NCBI RefSeq assembly: GCF_002027705.1 | Contig: NZ_MBTG01000002.1 | Span: 206,427 to 270,426, forward strand | Length of the DNA stretch: 64,000 nt | Reading direction: 5' to 3' | Origin: Paenibacillus ferrarius | GTDB taxonomy: Bacteria; Bacillota; Bacilli; Paenibacillales; NBRC-103111 | Shown here: in pieces, positions 16,424 to 25,572 of the stretch | Numbering within the stretch: the stretch's first letter is position 1 | Layout: the number at the start of each line of letters is the position of its first letter | Made by a program: the position numbers and the translations under genes | Notes under the pieces: model-generated | Databases searched by the model: none | Told to the model about the DNA's origin: nothing | Seen by the model: the letters and a program-made list of their open reading frames with translations, nothing else

Positions 16424-18787
16424 TTATTTTAGTTCGACCACCGTTACGCCGGCTCCGCCTTCATTGTAATTGCCCATTCGGTAGCTTTTCACATGCTTGT
16501 GGCGACGCAGATACTCCTGCATGCCTGTGCGCAGCACCCCGGTACCTTTGCCATGAATCAGATATACTTGCCCGAAATTGTTTAGAAATGACTCATCTAG
16601 GAAGCGATCAGCCTCAATCATGGCTTCCTCCATATTCAGTCCACGCATATCAAGCTCCATCTTCACGCTGTCGTCACGCGTTCTTTTGACGATTGTCGCC
16701 GGCTGGTGTGCCGGCTTTTTCTGTGCTGGGCTGCCTATTTTCTCGAGGTTCGAGAGGGCTACTTTCATTTTCATGATGCCCAGCTGCACGTTAGCTTCTG
16801 TGGCGCTGACAATTTCAACAACGTGACCCTTCTGGCTCAGGGTCACGACACGCACTTCATCGCCGGCCTCAATACGCTCAGGCCGCTTCTTCACGGCGCG
16901 AACCTGCTTGTCGCGCAGCTCCGGCGCCGCCTGATCGAGGCGGCGTTTGGCTTCCACCAGCCGGTGGTCCTTGACCCCGCCGGCTTCTTCCTGCGCCATG
17001 CGCCGCAGATCGGCGATGACTTCGTCCGCCTCGCGGCGCGCCTTGGCGACAGCCTCGCGCGCGTCGCGCTCGGCCTTCTCAAGCAGCTTATCCCGCTGCT
17101 CGTCGAACTTCGCCTGCTGCGCCTCTAACGTTCGGCGCATCTCCTCTGCTTCGCGCCGCAACTCTTCCGCGCTTTGGCGCTCGGCTTCCGCAATCAGGCG
17201 GTTCTCTTCGAGGGAAGCGATCATCGATTCGATGCGCTTATCTTCCTCGCCTACCTGTGTGCGCGCATGCTCAATAATGCGGCGCGACAAGCCAAGACGC
17301 TCCGCAATCGCAAAAGCGTTGCTTCGACCAGGAACACCAACTAACAAACGGTATGTTGGACTTAGTGTTTGTATATCAAATTCCATACTGGCATTAATGG
17401 TGCCTTGCTTTTGATACGCGTACGCTTTGAGCTCGGAATAATGCGTCGTTGCGATAATGCGGCAGCCAATTTGGTGGATATAATCCAGAATAGAAATGGC
17501 CAAAGCCGACCCTTCCGCAGGGTCTGTGCCTGCGCCTAACTCATCTAGGAGGACTAAGCTTTTGGGAGTCATGTCTCTCAAAATGCTTATGATGTTCGTC
17601 ATATGACTTGAAAATGTACTTAAATTTTGCTCGATGCTTTGCTCATCACCGATATCCGCATAGATGGCATCAAATACGCATAATTGACTGCCTTCCTCAG
17701 CAGGGACGAACAGCCCTGACATCGCCATCAGGCTCAGCAGGCCTACTGTTTTGAGAGATACGGTTTTCCCGCCTGTATTCGGACCTGTAACAATGATTTG
17801 CGAGTAATCATTGCCAAGCTCCAGATCAAGCGGCACTACGCTGTCCGCGGCAATCAATGGATGACGGCCTCGTTTGATTTTGATAAAGCCTCGGTCATTC
17901 AAATAAGGCATCGTTGCTTTCAATTCCCTAGCTAGACCAGCTTTCGCAAACGTAAAATCAAGCTCAGCCAGCAGATCAACGTCCATGACCAACACTTCAG
18001 CCTGTTCAGCAACCAGCTCGGTTAATGCGCGCAGAATCTTCTCGATTTCGACTTCTTCTTTGAACTTCAGTTCACGAATTTTGTTGTTTAATTGGACAAT
18101 CGCATCCGGTTCTATATACAGAGTCGCACCTGAAGCGGATTGATCATGAATCATCCCTCCGAAGCTTGAGCGATATTCCGATTTGACCGGGATGACAAAA
18201 CGATCATTCCGAATTGTAATCAATACATCCTGCAGCATCTTCTGGACGGAGGAATTGCGAAGCATCTGCTCCAGCCGCTCACGGACCCTGCTCTCCCCTG
18301 TGCGAAGCTCACTGCGCACACGTCCAAGCTCTGGACTTGCGCTGTCTACAACGACCGCATTCTCATCAATACAGCTATTTATTTTATCTTCCAATGGCTT
18401 ATTCTCTGTAAGCAGATCAACTTTATCTTTGAGCATAGGTACCGCATATTCATCTTCATGAACTGCCACAACAAAGCGCTTCAGTCTGCGGGTTCCAAAC
18501 AGCGTCGTTGAAATATCAAGCAGCTCGGTCGGATTTAACATACCGCCTATTCTTGAACGGTGCAGCGAGGAACGAATATCTCGAATTCCGCCAAAAGGAG
18601 CATTTCCTTTTAAGCGTTCAATGTTCACAGCCTCATCCGTTGCTTGCAGCCTAAGCTTAACCAGTTCAAAGTCACCCTTGGGTTCAAGCTGCTCTACAGC
18701 TTCTTTGCCCAAGGAGGTAGCCGCATGATGAGCCAGTTTATGTAAAATCTTCGCATAATCTAATGTTTTGATAATTTTCTTATTCAA
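16424..18787 (-). CDS. mutS2: Endonuclease MutS2
   Basis: The protein of about 787 residues has the MutS-type core and ATPase (Walker A VTGPNTGGKTVSLKT near residue 330, LVLLDELGAGTDPAEGSA, then TTHYSELKAYAY), a long charged coiled coil (about 520-630), a KOW-like segment and a C-terminal Smr nuclease domain (ELDMRGLNMEEAM, YLIHGKGTGVLR). MutS2 clears collided ribosomes or suppresses recombination rather than doing mismatch repair. The frame opens at 18796, but the TTG at 18787 has AGAGG nine bases upstream. The coiled-coil codons around 16860-17180 are abnormally G+C-rich compared with the rest. Confidence 0.95.
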   Translation of the reverse strand: MNKKIIKTLDYAKILHKLAHHAATSLGKEAVEQLEPKGDFELVKLRLQATDEAVNIERLKGNAPFGGIRDIRSSLHRSRIGGMLNPTELLDISTTLFGTRRLKRFVVAVHEDEYAVPMLKDKVDLLTENKPLEDKINSCIDENAVVVDSASPELGRVRSELRTGESRVRERLEQMLRNSSVQKMLQDVLITIRNDRFVIPVKSEYRSSFGGMIHDQSASGATLYIEPDAIVQLNNKIRELKFKEEVEIEKILRALTELVAEQAEVLVMDVDLLAELDFTFAKAGLARELKATMPYLNDRGFIKIKRGRHPLIAADSVVPLDLELGNDYSQIIVTGPNTGGKTVSLKTVGLLSLMAMSGLFVPAEEGSQLCVFDAIYADIGDEQSIEQNLSTFSSHMTNIISILRDMTPKSLVLLDELGAGTDPAEGSALAISILDYIHQIGCRIIATTHYSELKAYAYQKQGTINASMEFDIQTLSPTYRLLVGVPGRSNAFAIAERLGLSRRIIEHARTQVGEEDKRIESMIASLEENRLIAEAERQSAEELRREAEEMRRTLEAQQAKFDEQRDKLLEKAERDAREAVAKARREADEVIADLRRMAQEEAGGVKDHRLVEAKRRLDQAAPELRDKQVRAVKKRPERIEAGDEVRVVTLSQKGHVVEIVSATEANVQLGIMKMKVALSNLEKIGSPAQKKPAHQPATIVKRTRDDSVKMELDMRGLNMEEAMIEADRFLDESFLNNFGQVYLIHGKGTGVLRTGMQEYLRRHKHVKSYRMGNYNEGGAGVTVVELK

Positions 18788-19033
18788 CAGTCCCAACCTC
18801 TTTTCTCTACCGTATATTATAAACCAAACCGCCCCTGATTAGCTATGGAGACAATGATTATATGGAAGATGCTGCCTGCCATAATCTTCTTCCGATTGGG
18901 ATACACTAAGGTGTGCACCTATTCCTTCTGCCAAAGGAACAACATCTCCAAATACGCCAAGCAAATTCCAACAAAATCATTTTTTCTGACTTTGAGACTT
19001 TGCGCTCATTGCAGAACGAAGGAGGATCACGAC

Positions 19034-19402
19034 ATGCATCTTCTTGGACATCTGGTCAGGTTTATTGTGTCTGCTTTGGTCTTAATGTTTGTCAGTTGGC
19101 TAGTGCCGGGCTTTAAGGTCGGCGGATTCTGGAGCGCTTTTTTCCTAGCATTAGTCATCGCCGTAGCCGCTTGGGTCATTGAAGGGGTTTTCGGCAAACA
19201 AATCACACCTTTTGGCAGAGGAATCGTAGGTTTTCTTGTGAGTGCGCTTGTCATTTGGGCCGCTCAATTTGTCGTGAGCAATGTGTCGACGAGTGTAATA
19301 GGTGCGATTTTAGCCGCTTTAGTCATCGGAATCATCGACTTGTTCATCCCTGTGAAGACTCCCTTTGAACAAGGGATCTCAGGAAGAGATGATCGTCGAT
19401 AA
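19034..19402 (+). CDS. Phage-holin-superfamily membrane protein (YvlD-like)
   Basis: The 122-residue protein has about four membrane helices with glycine-rich turns: LVRFIVSALVLMFVSWLVPG, then FFLALVIAVAAWVIEGVFG, GIVGFLVSALVIWAAQFVV, and a last helix before a charged tail (EQGISGRDDRR). The pattern LVPGFKV-G-FWSAFFLAL is that of the YvlD/holin-4 family (PF04020), chromosomal proteins in spite of the name. The open frame extends to 18845, but the ATG at 19034 follows GGAGG with a gap of eight bases. YvlD genes are often linked to envelope stress, but here it stands alone, divergent from mutS2. Confidence 0.85.
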   Translation: MHLLGHLVRFIVSALVLMFVSWLVPGFKVGGFWSAFFLALVIAVAAWVIEGVFGKQITPFGRGIVGFLVSALVIWAAQFVVSNVSTSVIGAILAALVIGIIDLFIPVKTPFEQGISGRDDRR

Positions 19403-19443
19403 AACCCGCCAGCTTCAATAGCTGGTATCCAGGCTAAGCCAAA

Positions 19444-19487
19444 AAAAGATCGGTCTGCAGCGGATCCATTCGCCGGGCCGATCTTTT
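19444..19487. terminator. Bidirectional terminator
   Basis: AAAAGATCGG and CCGATCTTTT (with a further pair inside) close a long loop at 19444-19487, with A and T runs on the two sides. It ends the YvlD-like gene on the plus strand. Confidence 0.7.
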
Positions 19488-19622
19488 CTTTGGAACCAAC
19501 TTGACAATCTATTATAATCTTTCATCGGATATGCTTTCACGAGTTTGTCACTGTTTTTTAAGATTAGGTCGTGTACAATGAGGAAGAAAGTAGCAATCAA
19601 ACTTATTTTCGGAGGGGTACAC

Positions 19623-20009
19623 GTGAAGAAATTACTCGTTCTTTTAATGGGAATAGCTTTAGTTATTGCAATAACGGCTTGTGGAAGCAAGGATACGAAA
19701 TCAGCCGGGTCCACAACAACGCCTGCCGCCAGCGCAGCAGCCGGAGGTCAACAGGTTGTTTTGAAAGCAACGAACTATAAGTTCGATCAAACGGAATATC
19801 GCGTCAAAAAAGGCGAGCCTGTGACGATTTCTCTTGAAAATGCGGAAGGCATGCACGGGGCATCGATCAAAGAATTCAAAATCAATCTAGATAACAGCAA
19901 AAAAACAGTTACTTTTACACCAGATAAAGCCGGCTCGTTCCCTATCAACTGCTCGATCATGTGCGGTTCAGGACACGCGAATATGAAAACAACTTTGATT
20001 GTTGAATAA
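19623..20009 (+). CDS. Cupredoxin-fold lipoprotein with a CuA-type copper site
   Basis: The product of 128 residues starts at a GTG with GGAGGGG five bases upstream. It has a lipoprotein signal peptide ending in the lipobox AITACG, a low-complexity Thr/Ala/Ser linker and a cupredoxin domain from about residue 42. The C-terminal C-SIM-C-GSG-H-AN-M is the CxxxCxxxHxxM ligand set of cytochrome oxidase subunit II and N2O reductase, with the fourth ligand available in EGMHGAS. It is not next to cytochrome oxidase genes and lacks the transmembrane helices of CoxB. A role in extracellular copper binding or electron transfer is inferred. Confidence 0.85.
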   Translation: MKKLLVLLMGIALVIAITACGSKDTKSAGSTTTPAASAAAGGQQVVLKATNYKFDQTEYRVKKGEPVTISLENAEGMHGASIKEFKINLDNSKKTVTFTPDKAGSFPINCSIMCGSGHANMKTTLIVE

Positions 20010-20017
20010 TAAATAAC

Positions 20018-20058
20018 AAAAAGCTTACTGCGATAAAGTGTTCGCGGTAAGCTTTTTT
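20018..20058. terminator. Bidirectional terminator between the cupredoxin gene and cheY
   Basis: AAAAAGCTTACTGCG and CGCGGTAAGCTTTTT pair over about fourteen positions with a ten-base loop and T runs on both strands. It separates the convergent cupredoxin and CheY genes. Confidence 0.88.
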
Positions 20059-20063
20059 CCTTT

Positions 20064-20426
20064 TTAAATACTCATAACTTTTTCAATTGTCTCTGCGACT
20101 TTGTCCTTATGAAAGGGCTTCACCAAGAAATCTTTGGCTCCTGCCGTAAAAGATTCCATAATCATTTGCCTCTGGCCCATCGCTGAGCACATCACGATCT
20201 TTGCACTCGGATCAAAGGAAAGAATGCCTTTAACAGCGGCAATCCCATCCATCTCGGGCATCGTAATATCCATAGTCACCAGATCGGGCTTAATTCTTTT
20301 GTAAACTTCCACAGCCTCTAGTCCATTGCCTGCTTCTGCAACTACCACATGTCCAGCATCCATAAGTATTAATTTGAGCATCGTCCTCATAAATGCCGCA
20401 TCATCCACAACCAGTATGTTTGCCAA
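20064..20426 (-). CDS. cheY: CheY-like single-domain response regulator
   Basis: The product is a bare receiver domain of about 120 residues: acidic pair in ANILVVDDAAFMRTM, phosphorylation aspartate in DLVTMDITMPEMDG, conserved CSAMGQ and the lysine in FLVKPFHKDK. It resembles Bacillus CheY closely, so flagellar switch control is likely, though the gene is outside any chemotaxis operon here. The start is probably TTG at 20426 with GGAGG eight bases before; an ATG at 20441 in the same frame would add five residues but has a poorer site. No neighbouring histidine kinase is seen. Confidence 0.85.
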   Translation of the reverse strand: MANILVVDDAAFMRTMLKLILMDAGHVVVAEAGNGLEAVEVYKRIKPDLVTMDITMPEMDGIAAVKGILSFDPSAKIVMCSAMGQRQMIMESFTAGAKDFLVKPFHKDKVAETIEKVMSI

Positions 20427-20571
20427 CCCTAGTACCTCCATCCTAACAACTACAAATTTAATGCTTACTAGGACTATAAATCATGATTCTGGACAATCTC
20501 TGAACATTTTCTCGTGCATGATGCTGCAAGCAAATAAAAGCTGCCCTTTCTAAAAGTAGAAAGAGCAGCTT

Positions 20572-21126
20572 CTATATGGGGATTCCTTGTTTCCACAGGT
20601 CTTGGAGCTTGCCTGCTATATTAGGAAGTTCATTGATTAGATACGGAGCTAGGGCAGAGCTTGAGAGCAGCTTTTGGAGCCCATCTGAAGGGATGATGGT
20701 AATAACATTGACGGCTATAATAATTATCAACAAGGCTTCAGCTAGTCCCAGAATTGCCCCGCTCCAGCGATTAATAAAATTCAGTCCTGGGGTCTTGGCC
20801 AAAATATTCAGTGCCCTGCCGATGAAAACAAGCGCAAATTTGACGCCAAAAAATAAGAGAGCGAAGGCAATTGCATTCAGGATATACGTATCCAGATTGA
20901 GCCCTTTGACGATAAATTCGTATTTCTGATAATTTTGATACGTTGGCAATGAGATGGCATTGCGAAGATAGGGTGCAAAATCTTTGTAAAAATAAAAGGC
21001 AACGAGATACGCTAAGATGAAGCCTGAAATCGAAACAATTTGGGCTATAAAACCTCTAAAATAACCAAGCAATAAACCCAATGCGACTATTGCCAACAAG
21101 ACATAATCTAATGTGTTCATTGTCAC
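20572..21126 (-). CDS. CvpA family membrane protein
   Basis: The 184-residue protein has four hydrophobic segments, beginning LDYVLLAIVALGLLLGYFRG, in which the LGYxRGF motif after helix 1 is the CvpA hallmark, and ends with a short soluble tail. CvpA proteins are linked to envelope homeostasis and, in Escherichia coli, colicin V. The order zapA-cvpA is conserved in Bacillales, with 5 bases between the genes here. The start is a GTG at 21126 (AGGTAG five bases before) or the ATG at 21120; both are plausible. Confidence 0.88.
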   Translation of the reverse strand: MTMNTLDYVLLAIVALGLLLGYFRGFIAQIVSISGFILAYLVAFYFYKDFAPYLRNAISLPTYQNYQKYEFIVKGLNLDTYILNAIAFALLFFGVKFALVFIGRALNILAKTPGLNFINRWSGAILGLAEALLIIIIAVNVITIIPSDGLQKLLSSSALAPYLINELPNIAGKLQDLWKQGIPI

Positions 21127-21131
21127 GTAGG

Positions 21132-23024
21132 CTACCTGCTGGGGCTATCTGTTTCTACAAGCTCGATCCATTCATGATATTCATTTTGCAGTTTCGCATA
21201 TTCCTCGCGCAGTTCTCTGTACTCTTCCTTGATTCGTTCAAATTCCTTGAGCTGATCTTCATCATTCATGCTTTGCTGCATCAGCGCATCTTTTTCTTTC
21301 TGTATCTGGGCGAGCAAACTTGCTTTTTCTTGCTCAAAACGATTGGCGAGCGCGCTTCGCTCAGCTTGTTCCTGTGCAAGCAAAGTTTCTATCTGACTTT
21401 TATAAAGCTTGATTATCGTTTCCTTTTGACTTTCAAACTGTTGAATAATGTTCGTTTGTTGTTCTTGATAGCTCCCTACAAGCTCGCCTTTCTCTTGCTC
21501 GGAGAGCTTTAATCTCTCGTTTATGTCGTCTTGATGCATAGCGCTGATTTGCTTGAGCTCCTCATCATGCTTGGCTTTGATGGTCTCTTTATCTAGCTCA
21601 AATTGGTGACTCAGCTGTTGTTTGATTTGATCGTTTTCCCCGTGATAATACTGTTTCAGCTCATCTGTATCCTTCTGATGGATCTGTGACAACGTGATCT
21701 TCTCAGCCCGATGCTGTTCATTCAGCTTCTGTAATTGAGCGGCTCTTTGCTGTTTCTCCTGCTCAAGCTGCAATTTCAATTGCTGCTGCTTCTGCTTTTC
21801 TTGTTCAAGTGCTTGCTGCAGCTGCTCTTGCTGCTGAAGTACCTCGTCACGCTGCTGTTTGTCTTCTTCCAACTGCTTTGCAACGTTGTGGTTCTGCTGC
21901 TTAGCCTGCTCCAGAAGCTGCTTTGTTTGCTGATGCTGCTGCTTTTCTTGATTCAGCAATTGATTCACTTTGTCTTGCTGCTGTTTGGCTTCGATTTGCT
22001 GCTGTTTCTCTTGGTCCAACTTCTGATTGGCTTGGTCCAACTGCTGTTTCGTTTGCAGCTGTTGTTGCTTGATCTGTTCCAGCTGCTGCTTCATTTGTTG
22101 ATGCTGCTTTTGTTCTTGATCCAGCGATTGATTAGCCTTCTCTTGCTGCTGTTTGGCTTCGATAAGCTGCTGTTTCTCTTGGTCCAACTTCTGATTGGCT
22201 TGGTCCAACTGCTGTTTCGTTTGCAGCTGCTGCTGTTTGATTTGTTCCAGCTGCTGCTTCATTTGTTGATGCTGCTTTTGTTCTTGATCCAGCGATTGAT
22301 TAGCTTTCTCTTGCTGCTGTTTGGCTTCAATTAGCTGCTGTTTCTCTTGGTCCAACTTCTGATTGGCTTGGTCCAACTGCTGTTTTGTTTGCAGCTGTTG
22401 TTGTTTGATTTGTTCCAGCTGCTGCTTGATTTGTTGATGCTGCTTTTGTTCTTGCTCCAACAATTGTCTCACTTGGGTTTGTTGACGTTTTTCTTGATCT
22501 AGTTGCTGCTTGATTTGTTCAGCTTGCTGTTTGGCTTGATCATGCTGCTGTTTCGCACTCTCTTGTTGCTGCTTAGCTTGCTGCAGCTGCTGCTTCACTT
22601 GATCCTGCTCTTTTTTATTTTTCAGCGCCTCTTCTTTGGCTTGCTCGAGCTCTTGACTGGTTTGGGCAAGTGTTGCTTGATGCTCATTGATTAAGGCTTG
22701 CTGACTTTCTTTCTCTTGTTTTATCTCGTTGTAAGCTATCAATAATTTCTCTTGAGCCGCTTTGGTTGCTTCATGCTCTTTTTGAGTTTTGCTCAGCTCT
22801 TCCATGACTTCGTTCATGCGGAAGCATTCATCGGCCATATTCACAGCGGCAAGGACAGCGATCCGCTGGGAATCCAGTCGTGGATACCCCTTGGCAATGC
22901 GCGTCATTTGGTCGTTCACGTATTCGGCAACACTCTTCATGTAATTGGTGCTGTTGCTTGCTTTCAGCTTATATTGGTGTCCATATATATCAACGGTAAT
23001 TCTCGATTTATCTTCAATTGTCAC
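21132..23024 (-). CDS. zapA: ZapA-type cell division protein with a giant Gln-rich coiled-coil extension
   Basis: The first 90 residues are a normal ZapA domain (RITVDIYGHQYKLKASN, then YVNDQMTRIAKGYPRLDSQR and AVLAAVNMADECFR), the FtsZ-binding module. Usual ZapA proteins stop near 100 residues; this frame continues to 630, almost all as a predicted coiled coil of Gln, Lys and Glu, including a 56-residue unit present about three and a half times (168-bp DNA repeat). A final part (about 450-630) is less repetitive and richer in Asp and His. The start is a GTG at 23024 with GGAGG eight bases before, so the upstream frame to 23099 is not used. Gene order (pheT, zapA, cvpA) confirms the orthologue. 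A cytoskeletal spacer or polar scaffold role is speculative. Confidence 0.9.
   Translation of the reverse strand: MTIEDKSRITVDIYGHQYKLKASNSTNYMKSVAEYVNDQMTRIAKGYPRLDSQRIAVLAAVNMADECFRMNEVMEELSKTQKEHEATKAAQEKLLIAYNEIKQEKESQQALINEHQATLAQTSQELEQAKEEALKNKKEQDQVKQQLQQAKQQQESAKQQHDQAKQQAEQIKQQLDQEKRQQTQVRQLLEQEQKQHQQIKQQLEQIKQQQLQTKQQLDQANQKLDQEKQQLIEAKQQQEKANQSLDQEQKQHQQMKQQLEQIKQQQLQTKQQLDQANQKLDQEKQQLIEAKQQQEKANQSLDQEQKQHQQMKQQLEQIKQQQLQTKQQLDQANQKLDQEKQQQIEAKQQQDKVNQLLNQEKQQHQQTKQLLEQAKQQNHNVAKQLEEDKQQRDEVLQQQEQLQQALEQEKQKQQQLKLQLEQEKQQRAAQLQKLNEQHRAEKITLSQIHQKDTDELKQYYHGENDQIKQQLSHQFELDKETIKAKHDEELKQISAMHQDDINERLKLSEQEKGELVGSYQEQQTNIIQQFESQKETIIKLYKSQIETLLAQEQAERSALANRFEQEKASLLAQIQKEKDALMQQSMNDEDQLKEFERIKEEYRELREEYAKLQNEYHEWIELVETDSPSR
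21915..22455 (-). repeat. 168-bp tandem repeat inside zapA
   Basis: The motif CTGCTGCTTC-(A/G)-TTT begins at 22083, 22251 and 22419 on the plus strand, exactly 168 bases apart, and neighbouring stretches are almost identical. A more diverged unit precedes them at about 21915-22080. Each unit encodes 56 residues. Confidence 0.9.
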
Positions 23025-23047
23025 TTTTAAATCCTCCCTTAGATGAA

Positions 23048-23087
23048 AGGCTGGCCCTATCGAGTGTAATTTCGATAAGACCAGCCT
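23048..23087 (-). terminator. Hairpin between pheT and zapA
   Basis: AGGCTGG..ATCGA and TCGAT..CCAGCCT form a long imperfect stem with an eight-base loop. The T tail is weak on the minus strand, so it could be a partial terminator between pheT and zapA or an mRNA-processing structure. Confidence 0.5.
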
Positions 23088-23117
23088 GTTTTCCTGCAAC
23101 TTAAATGGAAAGTTGCA

Positions 23118-25547
23118 CTATTTTCTTAACTCAGCCTCATATTGCTGTTCTAGGGTTTGAACAACTTTGGCATGCAGCTCTGTGACTTCTTCATCAAGGA
23201 GTGTTCTTTCGGCGTGGCGATAGACCAAAGCAATGGCTACGCTCTTGCGATCGGCACCTAATCGCTCTCCTGTATAGATGTCGAAAACTTGAATGGATTC
23301 TAACAACTCACCAGCTACTTCTTTGATGGATTGCTCCATAAGGCCAACGGGAACGTTAGCTTTAACCACTACTGCAATGTCACGCCCAATGGATGGATAA
23401 CGCGGCAGCAATTTGTACACGATGGCATCGCCAGCAGCTTCCAAGATCGGAGAGAGCTCTATTTCGAGAACGTAAGTGTCATCGAGGTCACGCTGTTGTT
23501 GAACCGTAGGATGCAGTTGACCCATTCGGCCGATTACCTTTTGATCAAGCACAAGCTCTGCTGTACGCCCTGGGTGGAAGCCATCCGGTGATGCGGATTG
23601 ATAAGTTAACCCTTTTACACCTAGGTAGCTCACAAGCCTGTCAAAGATCCCTTTAATATCGTAGAAATCAACAGATTCTGATTTTTGTGCCCAATGTGCT
23701 TGGCGGCGTTTGCCCGTCAATACGATAGACAGAAGAAGCTTCTCTTGCGGCAAGGTTGTTAATGTCTCTTCGTCCGTGAGGAAGACTTTGCCGATTTCAA
23801 AAATGGCCACATCATCCATCGTACGGTTGCGGTTATAGCTAACAACGTCCAGCAAATGCGGAAGCAGGCTGGTGCGCAATTGACTTCGATCCTCGCTCAT
23901 TGGCATTGCGAGGGAGATTGGCTTCGCAGTTGGGTATAAACCAGGCAGCGAAGTCGTTTGATTCGAATGCGTGAAGGAATAGGTGATGACTTCATGCAAT
24001 CCGCTTTGTGTCAGTAGATTCCGTGTGATGCGACGGATCGACTGTTCTTTGGACAAGGAGCCCGGTGTGGTCACACCGCTCATCAAGGTCGTCGGGATGT
24101 TGTCGTAGCCGAAGAGACGTGCCACTTCTTCGATCAAATCGACATCCCGTGTGATGTCTCCGCGGCGGCTCGGCACATGCACGAGCAGCACGCCTTCGCC
24201 CGCCTGCTCATAAGTGAAATGCAGGCGCTCGATAATTTGACCCATCTCGGCCAAAGAAAGTTCAGTGCCGAGATATTTATTCACACGGTCAGCAGCAAGG
24301 TAGATAGCGACCGGCTTGTGTGAGCCTGCTGCGGCTTCGACGACGCCGTCAGCGACTTGACCTGCTGCGTACTGAGCAATAAGCGCAGCCGCACGGTTCA
24401 AGGCCGGAAGCACGGCTTCCGGGTTGACTTCTTTCTCGAAGCGAAGACTCGCTTCAGAGCGAAGGCCCAGCTGACGCGAAGTGCGGCGCACGGAGCTGCC
24501 TGCGAACTTCGCGGATTCCAGCAGGATCCGAGTCGTGCCATCGGTCACTTCAGAGTTAGCTCCGCCCATGACACCAGCGATCGCTACAGGCTTCGTACCG
24601 TCCGTTACGAGCAGCATATGCGGCTCCAGCGTCCGTTCCACATCGTCAAGCGTTACGAGCTTCTCGCCGGCTGCAGCAAGGCGTACGTCGATATGACCGT
24701 TGTTCAGCTGCTCCGCATCAAAGGCATGAAGCGGTTGACCATATTCAAGCATCACGAAATTCGTGATGTCTACGATGTTGTTGATCGGGCGGATACCAGC
24801 GGCCATCAACCGGTTCTGGATCCACAGCGGAGAAGTGCCAACGCGAACGCCTTCGATTAAACGAGCGGCGTAGTGCGTGCACTGCTCTGTTGCTGTAATG
24901 TTCACGCTGATACGGTCTGAAGCTTTTACAGCGCTTGTTCCAGCTGTTTCCGCATCAGGCAGTTTCACGCTGCGGCCAAGAATAGCCGCGATTTCGTACG
25001 CTGCTCCAAGCATGCTCAAGCAATCCGAACGATTCGGTGTCAAATCGAGTTCCAGCACTTTATCATTGATCGCCAGAACATCCAGAACTGAGCTGCCGAT
25101 TTCTGTATCTTCCGGGAGAACCAGAATGCCCTCCTGAATTTCTTTGGGCAGGAGCTTGTCATTGAGTCCAAGTTCCTTGGCTGAGCAAATCATTCCTTGA
25201 GATTCGACGCCGCGCAGCTTAGCACGTTTAATTTGCAGTCCGCCAGGCAGCACAGCGCCAATCATCGCGACAGGCACTTTTTGTCCGGCATCCACATTTT
25301 TGGCTCCGCAAACGATTTGCAGATCTTCGCCTTGCCCTGCATCAATCGTACAGACACTTAGTTTATCGGCATCCGGATGTTTTTCACGTGTTTTGACATA
25401 ACCGACGACAACGTTGGTTACACCTTTATTCCGATCCTCCACGATATCCACTTCGATGCCGCTTCGGGTTAATTTTTCTGCTAATTCTTCTGCTGTGAAG
25501 CCTGTTACATCCACATATTCCGATAACCATTGATAAGAAACCTTCAT
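23118..25547 (-). CDS. pheT: Phenylalanyl-tRNA synthetase beta subunit
   Basis: The 809-residue protein has the standard PheT architecture: N-terminal EMAP/tRNA-binding domain (VVVGYVKTREKHPDADKLSV), B3/B4 editing region (LTPNRSDCLSMLGAAYEIAA), B5 domain, catalytic-like core and the C-terminal ferredoxin-like anticodon domain (LPRYPSIGRDIAVVV, then FDIYTGERLGADRKSVAIAL). With PheS it charges tRNA-Phe. The ATG follows GGAGGGG. It lies 25 bases after pheS and both are controlled by the T-box upstream of pheS. The part near 24100-24700 is somewhat G+C-rich. Confidence 0.97.
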   Translation of the reverse strand: MKVSYQWLSEYVDVTGFTAEELAEKLTRSGIEVDIVEDRNKGVTNVVVGYVKTREKHPDADKLSVCTIDAGQGEDLQIVCGAKNVDAGQKVPVAMIGAVLPGGLQIKRAKLRGVESQGMICSAKELGLNDKLLPKEIQEGILVLPEDTEIGSSVLDVLAINDKVLELDLTPNRSDCLSMLGAAYEIAAILGRSVKLPDAETAGTSAVKASDRISVNITATEQCTHYAARLIEGVRVGTSPLWIQNRLMAAGIRPINNIVDITNFVMLEYGQPLHAFDAEQLNNGHIDVRLAAAGEKLVTLDDVERTLEPHMLLVTDGTKPVAIAGVMGGANSEVTDGTTRILLESAKFAGSSVRRTSRQLGLRSEASLRFEKEVNPEAVLPALNRAAALIAQYAAGQVADGVVEAAAGSHKPVAIYLAADRVNKYLGTELSLAEMGQIIERLHFTYEQAGEGVLLVHVPSRRGDITRDVDLIEEVARLFGYDNIPTTLMSGVTTPGSLSKEQSIRRITRNLLTQSGLHEVITYSFTHSNQTTSLPGLYPTAKPISLAMPMSEDRSQLRTSLLPHLLDVVSYNRNRTMDDVAIFEIGKVFLTDEETLTTLPQEKLLLSIVLTGKRRQAHWAQKSESVDFYDIKGIFDRLVSYLGVKGLTYQSASPDGFHPGRTAELVLDQKVIGRMGQLHPTVQQQRDLDDTYVLEIELSPILEAAGDAIVYKLLPRYPSIGRDIAVVVKANVPVGLMEQSIKEVAGELLESIQVFDIYTGERLGADRKSVAIALVYRHAERTLLDEEVTELHAKVVQTLEQQYEAELRK

Positions 25548-25572
25548 GCTTAACCCCTCCTTTTCCTTTTGC

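Noticed and set aside
21735..22334. Leu/Phe-rich 199-residue frame on the plus strand
   Set aside because: It is the complement of the CAG/CAA-rich zapA repeats; no ribosome-binding site, and the opposite frame is the conserved one.
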